From positions 744,001 to 808,000 of the forward strand of contig JAYJMM010000071.1 of NCBI GenBank assembly GCA_037349105.1: a stretch of 64,000 nt of DNA. The letters are read 5' to 3'. The DNA comes from Limnomonas spitsbergensis. Lineage: Eukaryota; Chlorophyta; Chlorophyceae; Chlamydomonadales. Each line of letters begins with the position of its first letter. Positions within the stretch are counted from its first letter, which is position 1. Below the pieces are notes generated by a model, which did no database searches, was not told the origin of the DNA, and saw only the letters and a list, made by a program, of their open reading frames with translations. Made by a program: the position numbers and the translations under genes. This document shows, one piece after another, positions 29,503-40,435 of this stretch.

Positions 29503-32500
29503 ATGTCTGCTGTAGCTGCAGGGTCGATCATGGTGAGCAGGCCAAATCGCAAGCATGGGTCCGTCATCTTTGCCATGCTGCCTACGTCTGTTTCATCGTC
29601 GTAATGCTGCAGACATCATCATTGCCTGATTTTCGGGACTGTGACTGACATATCGCATGACTATACCGGTGCACCCTTGCATTGGCTGACCGATATGGCA
29701 ACGATTGTCTTGGGCTGTGTTTCCATTGGAGTTTGAGGTCAGCAGTTGGGCAGGTCGGTTTTGTTCGGTCCGCGCCAAGGTTTAAGCCCGAGGTGGAGAC
29801 CACCACAGAAAAATCCGGCCTTCGTTTCCATTGCATGTCCGGGGTGGCCGATTCGCATTCAAGAACCTCGCAGGCTAAGATTTTCGAAATGTCGCAGCAT
29901 TTCTTGGTAGTTGTTAAGTCGCGTTTGGAGTGCTGCTGCAAAACGAATCGCGCTATCGGCTTGTCCATGCGTAGTAGCATTGGGCGCAGCTGGCAACGCT
30001 CTTTTGAAATTTCTGCACCTATGTAGCTTGAACACGTAGATCAAAGCAACCAATGGTGCTTACGTATACTATTGCTTTATTTCGATTCAGTCGCGCATGC
30101 TGCAACGCAACGACGGGGTAGAAAATCGTCACGTGAGGTTCCGTGGGCCGGGACAGCCAGTCGACTTCCACCGAACCAACAGAGTTTATCAGCGGTATGA
30201 ATACAGGAGAATGATCACAGGGCTAAAAAACAAGGCTGCGAAGTATTGTCCAGCTGGCGTTTGGGGTGGATGTCACCCAAACTCACTTCGGGTCTCGGAC
30301 CCGAAGTGGATTTGGGTAAGTTTGGGCAGAAGAGTCTGGGAAACCAACCGTCGACTGTACTAAATCCGGTCGTGTTTCGACGTCCAATGGAAACGTTTTC
30401 GTCGGGGTGGCACAGCTGGCGCCTAGCTGGCAGCCCACCCCGACGTCAAAACAGCCAATGGAAACACAGCCTTGCTTGATTTGTACAGGAGGCAGCATCT
30501 TCGAAGGCAGAGGCCTTCGCCCACCTTTGCGATAGGCTGAAAGAGCTCAGTGCGCTGACCAGTCTGAACGTGCTTCTGGAATGGGACCAGATGGTGATTA
30601 TGTCAGAGGAAGCCTCCGATGCGCGTGGCGCCCAAAAATCAGCGCTGGCTGGGGTCCTCCATGATAAGCGGACCAGTAGCGAACTCGGAAACGCCCTGAT
30701 CGCCCTTAGAGCGCACGAGGCCGAGCTGGATAGTGTCGAGGGCGCAGTCCTACGCGTCGCCAGTGCTCTATACAAGCGGCACTCGGCCATCCCCAAGCAG
30801 CTCGCTCAGAAGATCGCACAGCTCGAGTCCGATGGTTACACCGCCTGGCTCAAGGCGAAGGAGGCCAAGGACTTTTCGCTCTTTGCGCCCAAGCTCACCG
30901 AGTGGATCGAGGCGCTGCAGCAAAAGGCTGCATCCATCGACCCCACCAAGCCTGTGTATGATGTGCTGCTCGACGAGTGGGAGACCGGCATGACGTCAGC
31001 ACGCGTGGACGAGGTATTTGCCGTCGTCCGACGCGATGTCGTCCCTCTCATACAAGAAATCACCAGCCGCGGCACCGCGCCGGACAAGAAGTGGCTCACT
31101 GCTGCCTTCGACGTGGACGCCCAGGCCAAGCTCTGCAAGGAGGTAGCGGTGGACCTCGGCTTCCAGCTGAAGCGGGGTCGGTTGGACGTGTCAGCCCACC
31201 CTATGACATGTGCGCTGCACCCCACAGATGTCCGCATGACTACTCGTTACAAGGCCGATGACCTGGCTGAGGGCTTGACAGGCGCCATTCATGAGGCAGG
31301 CCACTCCCTCTACGAGCAAGGGCGCGACCCTGCACTGGACGGCTTGCTGGTGGACCAGCCGCTGTCCATGGGCGTTCATGAGAGCCAAAGTTTGCTGTAC
31401 GAACGCATGGTGAGTGAGCCAGAGCTTGCTTTAGGAACGCATGGTGAGTGTTTTGGGCGTAACTTCAGAGTTCAGATGTTGTGAATACACTGCTTGGTCT
31501 GTGCAGAAGTACACTATCATTCTCAGAGTGAGCCTCGCCTATGAGATCCCCACTGAACAAGTAGCCTGACCTGTTGGTGAGGGCTTGGCTGGGTCCTGAG
31601 TGGTCGCTGTGGTCAATCGGTGAAGGATGGACCATTGGACCATGTCTTAAATCATTGAATTAGTCAGCATGCAGTGCACACACGCCATGTGCTGTTCTGA
31701 GGGCATCCGATTGGAAACTGGACAAAAAGAGAGGAAAGTGTGAATCAAATTTTGTTTGCATTATATGATTTGAAATATGCACCCCAGCGTTCCTCAAAGA
31801 CCGTTTAACAAGCCTCATTTCTGGCCTGTGTACATCGTGGGTACTCTTAAGCCTATTTAATGCACCCTAGTAACCCTACACTTGTCATCAAACCCAGGTT
31901 GCGCTTAGCCTCCCCTTCTGCGAGTTTATACTCCCAAAGCTCCAGTCGTCCTTCCCTGGGCAGTTCACGGGCAGGACCGCAGAGGAGCTGTACGGTGCAT
32001 TCAACGTGATGAAGGCGCCCTCTATGGTCCGCACAGAGAGCGACGAGGTCACCTACCCCATGCACATCATCATGCGGTATGAAATTGAGCGGGACCTGCT
32101 GACTGGCGCCATGGCCGTGAAAGATGTGCCGGCTGTGTGGGCTGCCAAGCAGCAGGAATATCTGGGGTGCACGCCCAAGGACGACGCGGAGGGCTGTCTG
32201 CAAGACTTGCATTGGGCTTGCGGCTACACCGCCTACTTCCCCACCTACACCCTTGGCGCGATGTACGCATGCCAGTTTTTTGCGCATGCCAAGGGTCAAT
32301 TGCCGGACTTGGATCAGCAGCTGGCCACTGGTGATTTCGCTCCCCTGCGCGATTGGCTGAAATCCAACGTCCACATGAAGGGGGCGATCTACAGCAGCGC
32401 AGACGAGCTGTTGCTGAAAGTGACTGGAGCGAAACTGGACCCTTCCATCTTCACCAACTACTTGAAGGAGAAGTATTATGCTTTGTACAAAATCAACTGA
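29503..32500 (+). CDS. M32-family metallocarboxypeptidase, three exons
   Basis: Exons 29503-29532 (10 codons, MSAVAAGSIM), 30489-31409 and 31898-32500; GT-AG junctions, all phase 0, 517 residues, the usual length for thermostable carboxypeptidase 1-type (M32) enzymes. The enzyme removes C-terminal residues from peptides using a metal bound by HExxH plus a distal Glu. Seen here: LLEWDQM near residue 39, HEAGH at 278-282, HESQ at 307-310 (E308 as third ligand, 26 residues after H282, the family spacing), and ESDEVTYPMHIIMRYEIE in exon 3. No targeting peptide is evident, so a cytosolic place is inferred. Exon 1 is chosen because its ATG-to-donor frame is phase-compatible and the donor (ATG|GTGAGC) is strong; it is the least certain exon. 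Exons 2 and 3 appear intact. Confidence 0.9.
29713..30471. mobile_element. MITE-like element in intron 1 of the M32 gene
   Basis: A 17-bp terminal inverted repeat GGCTGTGTTTCCATTGG (29713-29729) matches exactly the complement of 30455-30471. TTG flanks both sides (29710-29712, 30472-30474), consistent with a 3-bp target duplication as in PIF/Harbinger-type elements. A second inner inverted pair (CGTTTCCATTG near 29823; CAATGGAAACG near 30385) and a hairpin (30400-30445) lie inside. No transposase. It ends 17 bp before the first base of exon 2. Confidence 0.7.
31401..31450 (+). repeat. 34-bp-spaced duplication of the M32 exon 2 donor
   Basis: GAACGCATGGTGAGTG at 31401-31416 (true exon end and donor) recurs exactly at 31435-31450. 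Use of the second donor would keep the frame open for about 11 codons but changes the phase by one base (34 nt), so it would disrupt the protein. Confidence 0.85.
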
Positions 32501-32531
32501 CCTGGCTCTAGATGAACGCTTGACACGACGC

Positions 32532-33663
32532 ACAGGGCGGGTCATATGTATCGTAAAAACGTGGACAGGCCCAGCAGTACAAAGAGGTTAGGTCATGACT
32601 TGATATCAGTTACACATTGACTGTGCTCTGACCTGATTGCTAGCAGTGTACTAATACTGGTAGGCACCAACTGTCCCTTGAGATAATCAAACGCAAACAC
32701 AATGGGCTTAAGGAGTTCACTTGACAGAATCACCAACTGCAATAAATTTATGTTTTTGAGATAACTTGGCCATGCTGAGGGGCCTGCCTCTAATTTTTTG
32801 AGGATGTTATATTGCAGTGCTGGCCTCCATAGCTGAAGTATTACCTGATGTAAAGGCTAGGGTTGTGGCTCTGAAACCACCAGTGCTGTTTTTTCCCATC
32901 CTCTCGCAAAACCAGTCCTCGGCAGATCTGGCTGGCTCAGCTCAGATAAGAAGGGGGGCCTGGAATAAAGGACATGAAAATCAAGATGTGTGAATAAAGA
33001 GTGGATACCTGACTTAAGGCATTCTGGAAGTCAGTGGCAGTGATATGGGAGCTTGCATGGCTGAGGGGCTGCATGGGGCAAGGGGCATGGCTTCCTGACA
33101 AGCCACCTTTGCCCCAAATTTGCAGCCTCGGGAGTGGGGAATGGTGCAAAAATTGGGTGGGCAGTCTTAATGAGCTACTCTCAGGCTCTCTGAATCACCA
33201 GACATCATAGCAATCAGACATGTATGGAGTGAATTCCAATCCATCAAAGACAGCCCTGATGTGGGCCACATGGAAGGCCATATCTGCATGTTGGGTTGGC
33301 CAGATGACCCAGGGAAGGTGGCAAAGCCTCTGTCTATGGCCCACCTACACCCACTTAGGGTTCTACCTTAACCGGGTTTGGCCACTTTTCAGGCTCAGCC
33401 GCCGCAAGGTTGGTACCCAATGGGGCATTTTTGGCATCCAACTGCCATTCGGATTCAAATGATACCCCAACAGACATCAATAAACCGTGTATGGCAAGCT
33501 GATTACAGCACTTGACGATGTAGCCACACACCAGGTCGATCGAGGCAGTTCCTAGAGAGATTACTTCAAATTGCAGTTGGTACTGCTAGTGTGAACCAGG
33601 TTGGGACGGCGGGTCAAACCTCAGTACCCCTAAAACGTGTCGATACATCTGACCCGCCCTGTA
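32532..33663 (+). repeat. Left arm of the composite element
   Basis: Matches 34986-36120 with a 2,454-bp offset at the start. Differences are scattered substitutions and small indels, for example CCTCGGGAGTGG versus CCGGCCTCTGGAGTGG. No protein-like frame inside. Confidence 0.9.
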
Positions 33664-33842
33664 CCCGGAAGAAAAGCTCGCAGGTCTTGAACATCATCAT
33701 TGGGACCCGGACCATGCACACACATGGTGGGCATGCCCTAGGGAAGTACAACACCCACGCAAAGCGAAATAAGACCTGGCGACTCAAGAGCACAGAATTG
33801 GCATCCCTAGAATTACTGCATTTCAGGGCCTCATTTGCTCCC

Positions 33843-34959
33843 ATGGGGCACACCTCTGAAGAACTCCGTTGGGCCTTCGTAACGAGGTGGAATGAGAACC
33901 ACGGCATCTCCAAGACAGCTAGGCAGCTTGGACTATCCGACAGGGTTGTGGAGCACTGGGTGCAGCGATATAAAGATTCCGGAGCTGTCCACGTCGCGCC
34001 AAAGTCCGGCAAGAAGAGGATCCTCAGCCCAGAGGCGGAGTCCCGGGCCTATGACCTGCTGCTGAGCAACCAGCATGGTGGTGCAAAAACAGTTGCACAG
34101 GAGCTTGGGACATTAGGCTTGGTCACCAGGCCAGTGGGGAAGAAGACTGTCATTCGAGCAGCCTGGAGGCACGCATCGGAGATTGGGAAAAAATTGAGGG
34201 TTCTGCGGGGTGCGCCTAGGAAGCAGCTTTAGAGGTCAACTGGACAGAAGCGGCTGGACTTCTGCAAAGCCAGCAAGGGAAGGGACTGGAGCCACGTCCT
34301 CTTCACCGACCGGAAGAAGTTTCCATTTACCTACCCAGGGGTGAAGGTGCAGCCTGTGTCCTGGGGCGTGGAGGGTGAGGGTGAGAGAGCGGTACGTGAG
34401 GCAGCCTCTCCAAATCACCCCCTTGTCCTCAACGTGTATGCGGGCATCTGCAAGTGGGGAATCAGCAATCAAGCTTCACTTTGTGGCAGGCACCAGCAGC
34501 CAGAAGACCACCTTCAAGAACAAGAAGGGCCAGGTGGCCAGGAATATTACCACAGAGGAGTATGAGGAGGTCGTGAAGGCGACATTCCTGCCTGAGGGAC
34601 AGCGCCTCTTCACCCAGCACGACATTGCTACATGGTACCTTCAGCAGGACAACGACCCTACTCACAGAGCAGCCATACCTGTGGTGAAGAGGTGGAACTC
34701 CCAGCGTGGCAGCAGTGTGGGCCTCCTCCAGAAGTGGCCTCCCAACAGCCCGGACTTGAGATCGATCGAAAACTTTTGGGGATATAGGCAGGCCAAGATG
34801 GACGCTAAGGGCTGCAGAACTCTCCAGGAGTTTAAGGTATCCCTGATCAAGGAGACTGTAGCAGCAGTACCCAAGGAGTACTTCTCTAAGCTGGTGGTCA
34901 GCATGCCCAAAAGGATCGTTGCATGCATCCGCAAGAAAGGCAACAAGACAAAAAATTGA
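33843..34959 (+). pseudogene. Tc1/mariner (IS630-type) transposase, broken
   Basis: An N-terminal helix-turn-helix (ISKTARQLGLSDRVVEHWVQ) is followed by a DDE domain: VLFTDRKKF (first Asp; the usual Glu after it is Arg), QQDNDPTH (second Asp) and WPPNSPDLRSIENFW. By my count 39 residues separate the second Asp from the Glu of SIEN. A TAG at 34230-34232 interrupts the frame after RKQL, and the frame shifts by one base near 34460 (between the NVYAGICKWG and IKLHFVAGTSS segments). The protein family cuts and pastes DNA at TA sites. With two breaks it should not make active enzyme. Confidence 0.88.
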
Positions 34960-34985
34960 AAATTCTTGCCACCCGCCGCTACAGC

Positions 34986-36120
34986 ACAAGGCGGGTCATA
35001 TGTATCGTAAAAACGTGGACAGGCCCAGCAGTACAAAGAGGTTAGGTCATGACTTGATATCAGTTACACATTGACTGTGCTTTAACCTGATTGCTAGCAG
35101 TGTACTAATACTGGTAGGCACCAACTGTCCCTTGAGATAATCAAACGCAAACACAATGGGCTTAAGGAGTTCACTTGACAGAATCACCAACTCCAATAAA
35201 TTTATGTTTTGAGATAACTTGGCCATGCTGAGGGGCCTGCCTCTAATTTTTTGAGGATGTTATATTGCAGTGCTGGCCTCCATAGCTGAAGTATTACCTG
35301 ATGTAAAGGCTAGGGTTGTGGCTCTGAAACCACCAGTGCTGTTTTTCCCATCCTCTCGCAAAACCAGTCCTCGGCAGATCTGGCTGGCTCAGCTCAGATA
35401 AGAAGGGGGGCCTGGAATAAAGGACATGAAAATCAAGATGTGTGAATAAAGAGTGGATACCTGACTTAAAGCATTCTGGAAGTCAGTGGCAGTGATATGG
35501 GAGCATGCATGGCTGAGGGGCTGCATGGGGCAAGGGGCATGGCTTCCTGACAAGCCACCTTTGCCCCAAATTTGCAGCCGGCCTCTGGAGTGGGGAATGG
35601 TGCAAAAGTTGGGTGGGCAGTCTTAATGAGCTACTCTCAGGCTCTCTGAATCACCAGACATCATAGCAATCAGACAGGTATGGAGTGAATTCCAATCCAT
35701 CAAAGACAGCCCTGATGTGGGCCACATGGAAGGCCATATCTGCATGTTGGGTTGGCCAAATGACCCAGGGAAAGTAGCAATGCCTCCGTCTATGGCCCAC
35801 CTACACCCACTTAGGGTTCTACCTTAACCAGGTTTAGGCCACTTTTCAGGCTCAGCCGCCGCAAGGTTGGTACCCAACGGGGCATTTTTGGCATCCAACT
35901 GCCATTCGGATTCAAATGATACCCCAACAGACATCAATAAACCGTGTATGGCAAGCTGATTACAGCACTTGACGATGTAGCCACACACCAGGTCGATCGA
36001 GGCAGTTCCTAGAGAGATTACTTCAAATTGCAGTTGGTACTGCTAGTGTGAACCAGGTTGGGACGGCGGGTCAAATCTCAGTACCCCTAAAACGTGTCGA
36101 TACATCTGACCAGCCCTGTA
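34986..36120 (+). repeat. Right arm of the composite element
   Basis: Direct copy of 32532-33663 in the same orientation, ending CCAGCCCTGTA. It begins right after the transposase stop region (34959), so the transposase 3' end abuts the arm. Confidence 0.9.
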
Positions 36121-38240
36121 TGACTGCACCGTGCGTTTGACCGCGCCAACCGCTTTTCGGTCGGAAGTTGTGTGAACATGAACAAGTGTGTTTGCCGTCT
36201 CATTGGATCCCGAACTGGGTCCTTCCCTTTTCTCTTACTGCGATTTCACAGCCTTTGATAGCCCTTACCGTTTCTGAGCTTTCAATCTTGAACATTGTCT
36301 TTGCAAGTAAATCGTCACCAAGTCTTTCAAAGGGGAAACTGGCAGAGCAGCTAGGCCAACTGACAGCGACGACCCTATAAGCATCAACAAGTCTCCTAAT
36401 AAGAAGCTGGCAGTGCATCTAGGCCAACAGTCGACTATCTGCAGCAATTCGAGTTATTCCTGCCTCTTAACAAGGCATATCTCCAGCCATACAGCTGGAT
36501 ATTACCACACCACCACCATCACACCTCCAATATAAGCCTTTCCTGTGGCTCCAAGTCGACCATCTGAGTTATCAGAGATATTTTTAATCATCAGAAGTCA
36601 CCAAGCAAGCGACTCATCATAGCAGATCAACGGCCAAATTTGCCCAAGATCGTCTCAGGAAGTCTAGAAGAACCTCAGGAGTCGACGCTTAACGGAATCA
36701 TGTCAACAGTATCGAAGAAGTCGAGCCAGGTGAGTAGCAAGAGCTATCACCTGGAATCGAGATGAGTTCGTTGAGTTACAGCAGCACATCACTAAGCTCC
36801 TAATATAAGCTCCGTAAGAGTTATTAGTACTTGTTTTCTGTCTTGTATTCTTTTGGCTTGGTGCACCCATTTCTTAGGGTGCACCCCTGTGCCGCGACAC
36901 GCTGACTGAAGACTGTTGAAAAATGGAAATTTCCAGAGCTGACTTCAATTTCTTTTTCATTTATTGATTGAATAGTTGTGCTAAATGGGCTAGGCTACCT
37001 ATGTGGCAATTGTACCTTGGCTCGCATCTCCATGATTTACACAGATAGTTCACACATGCAAAACACTTAAACTCACTGAAGTTTTGCTGACGCATCACAC
37101 AGTTTTTAAAGAGACTTGTAAAATTCCACTTAAACTTGCTTGTTTCCTTCTCACTTTTCCTAGGAGGCGTCCAACCGAACTCTCTTGCACCCACCGCACG
37201 TCATGTTTTATGGCTGGGGCTAATCTTCTGCACTATGGGGTTCATTCCCACGATGCTGCTCGATGGTTGTGTGCTGGTTGCTTGCCCAGGGGGGTCACTG
37301 GTTTTTGCTCGCTGTCCTAGCGTACTTAGTGCCCGTACCGATTTACAAGAAGAAGTCCCATGCATCGAATTTGATGCCCCGATGGACTGTAAAATTTTCA
37401 CAAAAGCTTGACTGTTCTCGAACATTTGTAGCTGGGTGGGTCATGGCCAGCATCATATGTTTTGCTTCTTCTAGCAGTTGAGTAGAGCAGCTGACATGTA
37501 CGTAACGAGCGAAAATGCCACATGTGCAGTGCATTGCTACTCATCAACAGGGGTCTTCAAACAAAGCAGAATTCATTGTGCCTTGGAAGGGCACCTGCTG
37601 ACTGGTGTGGGTGAAGGGATGCATACCGACGACCCAGGAAGAATGACAAAAAAATAAGTAGGACCTTATCATGCTGTCCAACTGCTACAAAATAATTGTC
37701 ACCAAGCATTAATATGGTCAAGAGTTCTTTTAATAATGTTGAAAGAGGACAATACGGTATGTAACAAATCTGTACGTGAGCGTGGCTGCACACAACACCT
37801 TCCCTGCCCAATTAACGTAGAACCTACACCCTAAACCTAAGCTGCCCGGTCTCGTCTGACACACGCTGGCATGCCCAACCTTAGGGCCCGGCCACCACTA
37901 TAATGGACACACGGGGGGCTCCTCCAGCAGAAAGGACTGCTTGACATAATGCAGAGTACCTCATCCATCCCGGCCAAGGCCCGATCCTGGTGATATACGA
38001 TGCGTCTATCATCACTACTTCTGAGGGGAGACAAGCTTCCGTGCCTGTTCGTGCAGAGTTGCAGGTAGCCCAGAGTTGCAAGTACCCCATCACGCTGATA
38101 ATTTTATCACGCCCTCATCTGATAGGAGAGCCTGAGGCAACGTGCCTGTACCCTATCCCAGTAGGAGCTGCCCGCGCTTGACCAATGCACATACCAAGCC
38201 CCTGCCTCCTCCTCCTCCTGGTCCATGCTGCAAATCACAA
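36121..38240. other. Spacer without a supported gene
   Basis: No convincing multi-exon frame. A possible 10-codon first exon (36700-36729, ATG to CAG|GTGAGT) has no matching downstream exon that I could find. A segment at 37312-37395 (GTGCCCGTACCG ... CCCATGCATCGAATTTGATG) resembles 49425-49500, so it is a dispersed repeat fragment. Confidence 0.5.
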
Positions 38241-40435
38241 GTCAATGACGTTACACCTCTGGGCCCTGCTCAAAAAGGCTTGGCCGCGTCGGCGCCTAAC
38301 TAAAAAGAGTTCGGAGGAAAGATGGAAAGAACATAACTAAGGGGGCAGGACAAAAGAAAGGAGGAAAACGTTGGAAATGAAGGGACAAAACAAAAGGCTG
38401 AAAAAAAATATACAAAGGAAGTCCCAGCCTCTGAAAATGTCTACGCCGCAACGATATCTACCACGTCTTCCAAAAAGGTCAGGGCATCCCACCCTGTAGT
38501 GCACTTGTTGCAGTACATGTTGAGTGTTGCCGCTGTTGCTGCTGTTGCCACCGCCGTATTTATATTTCCCCACTGGTGTTGCTGCTGCGGCGGCGGCGGC
38601 CGTTATTCTTGTCTGCATCCTTGTGATCTCCTCTTTCACATGATCTTGTATCTTCTGCAACAACAACTCTTACGTCACTCTTCCTCGCCTGACGCTGCCC
38701 CTCGGACCCTTAAACCCTCTAACGAGTTAGAATCTTACGCAGTCCCCTTACAAAGGTCACCTGTCTTATTAGATTGCACTCTGCCACCCAGCTTTCTCAT
38801 GCTTGCTTTCAGTCCCTCTACACCATGGCGAAAAACATGTAGACTGGCTCAGTCACATCCTTCACCCACAGAGATACCTTGCTATGGAGCGCTGCATGCT
38901 CCCCCTGTCCCTTCCCATTGGATATATCCGCACTATGCTCCTTTCCTTCAGGTCTTCTGTTCTGCTCCTCCCTTCCCTCTCTCACTGACAAGTGGAGTTA
39001 GGCAGCCGTTTAGCAGCGCAGCGCAGGCAACCAGCCTGTACGGCCCAGACAGGACAGCTGAATCGTGTCCAGGAATTAAAATTCTTGGGCATCATCCAGC
39101 ATGAGAGCGGCAGCATGCAGCAGCCCATGCAAGGTCGAGAGGTGCCTCTGGCTGCCGCGCTGCATCGTGCCCACTGCATGGCCGCCAAGGTGCATCTGAA
39201 GCATCATCTGCCTACATGCATCCAGTTGACGTCAGTCTAAGCTGTGCCTGCGGCCAACTATGGTGATGTGGTGTGGGCCACCGGTCACCTCAAGCTGCGG
39301 CATGGCCTCAGAAGAAAGATGCAGTCATGTTTGCTTCAGCACATGCGCCAGGCTGCAGGGCTACCTGGGAGGTCATGAGAGAGCTGCAGGTCCACCCGTT
39401 ACAGCAAGGTTGGTGGCAGCATGTACTCTGCTTCTACAGTGCAGCGGCAGCACCAGCCGCACAACAAGACAGCCCCCTCATGTCGGCTGCCATGTGACAC
39501 ATAGCATCGAAGGGCACCGCTGGTGTAGGGCATTCCTTACAGCCTTGGAGGAGCTGGAGCAAGGAGTAGCCGTACCCATGCTGAGTCAAAGAGTGAATGC
39601 TCTGCAGCCTCTTCCCGTAACAGAGATGTTGGTGCTAGTGGACGCAGCCTACGAGAGGTCACAGATGGCGGTCACCGGCTAAGGGGATCCCAGAGACCCA
39701 GACATGGCGCATAGGTCTGCGGCCGCCTACCGCGCCTGATTTCAGCCTACTGCGGGAGCTTTGATGGTGCAGGCAAGGAGCCGCACCAGCAAGAGGGAGT
39801 GTGCATATGTGCGCACAGATGTAAGGCTGCGGCACGGCGCCATCAACACGATTGACACTGGGGACAGGCGCAGCGGTCAACTGCGTGACGCACCTTGCTA
39901 CCAGCAATGTTGGGCAAGGGGAGACGGCGAGCATGTGGAGGACGCATCACATGCTTGCTTCCAATACCCCAGCGTACAAGATCACCTAGGGGAGCGGGGA
40001 TGGGCAGGACCCCCAGCCGGTGCTAGAGACTTTCATGCTTTGTACCAGGGCAGGCTAGGGTGGGATGCTCTGACTTATGCGGAGGATTTTGTAGCTTTTG
40101 CTTAGGCTTAGTCGTTTCAGAGGCCGGGGCATTTGCCGGGGCTCCCTTTTTTTCTTTATTGTCGCCCAGCCTTTTAGTTGCCCCTTAACTTGATTTCCCC
40201 TTCCCGCGTATTCCTGGCTCTCTGCCTACCGGTAGTACGTTAAGTCTCCTTTCTCTTTGTTTAGGGCCCCAGCCCCAACTTTTTTAGGGAAAGTCTTTTC
40301 CTTCTCCTTTTTCGACTGTTTCTTTCCTTTCCTCTCGCCTTTAGGGAAGTTCATTTTCCTCCGGATCACACGGTATGTACGGCACCCATGCGGCCGAGCT
40401 TTTTCAGCATGGCCCAGAGGTGCAATATCATTGAC
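38241..40435 (+). mobile_element. Element A: inverted ~55-bp ends around a reverse-transcriptase remnant
   Basis: Left end 38241-38296 (GTCAATGACGTTACACCTCT ... GGCGCC) and right end 40381-40435 (GGCACCCATGCGGCCGAGCT ... TCATTGAC) are inverted copies of one motif. Inside each end lies a purine-rich (left) or pyrimidine-rich (right) tract of about 100-150 bp. The interior contains a decayed non-LTR reverse-transcriptase C-terminus. No clear target duplication is visible. Confidence 0.6.
38992..40105 (+). pseudogene. Non-LTR reverse transcriptase C-terminal remnant
   Basis: Frames carry pieces typical of the region after the polymerase domain: VQELKFLGIIQHE, then a YGDVVWATGHLKLRHGLRRK stretch, then at 39761-40105 a Cys/His segment (CYQQCWARGDGEHVEDASHA) and LYQGRLGWDALTYAEDF. 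Several stops and frame changes separate the pieces. A homologous fragment is at 48360-48832. Confidence 0.6.

Larger units (their letters stand above)
32532..36120 (+). mobile_element. Composite element: Tc1/mariner transposase between two direct TIR-bounded repeats
   Basis: Left arm 32532-33663 and right arm 34986-36120 are ~1.13-kb direct repeats of high identity. Each arm starts ACAGGGCGGGTCATATGTATCG (ACAAGG in the right arm) and ends with its near-complement CGATACATCTGACCCGCCCTGTA, so each arm is itself an element with terminal inverted repeats. A broken DDE transposase lies between. TA, the usual Tc1/mariner target, follows both right ends; CA precedes both left ends. The composite begins 31 bp after the M32 stop codon. 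Confidence 0.8.

Noticed and set aside
32532..36120. LTR retrotransposon interpretation of the two direct 1.13-kb repeats
   Set aside because: The arms do not begin TG and end CA, there is no gag/pol, no primer-binding or polypurine site was noticed, and the interior gene is a DDE transposase. Each arm has TIRs.
36700..36729. Possible 10-codon first exon MSTVSKKSSQ with a GTGAGT donor
   Set aside because: No phase-0 downstream exon could be linked; the F-box gene ATG region needs a different phase.
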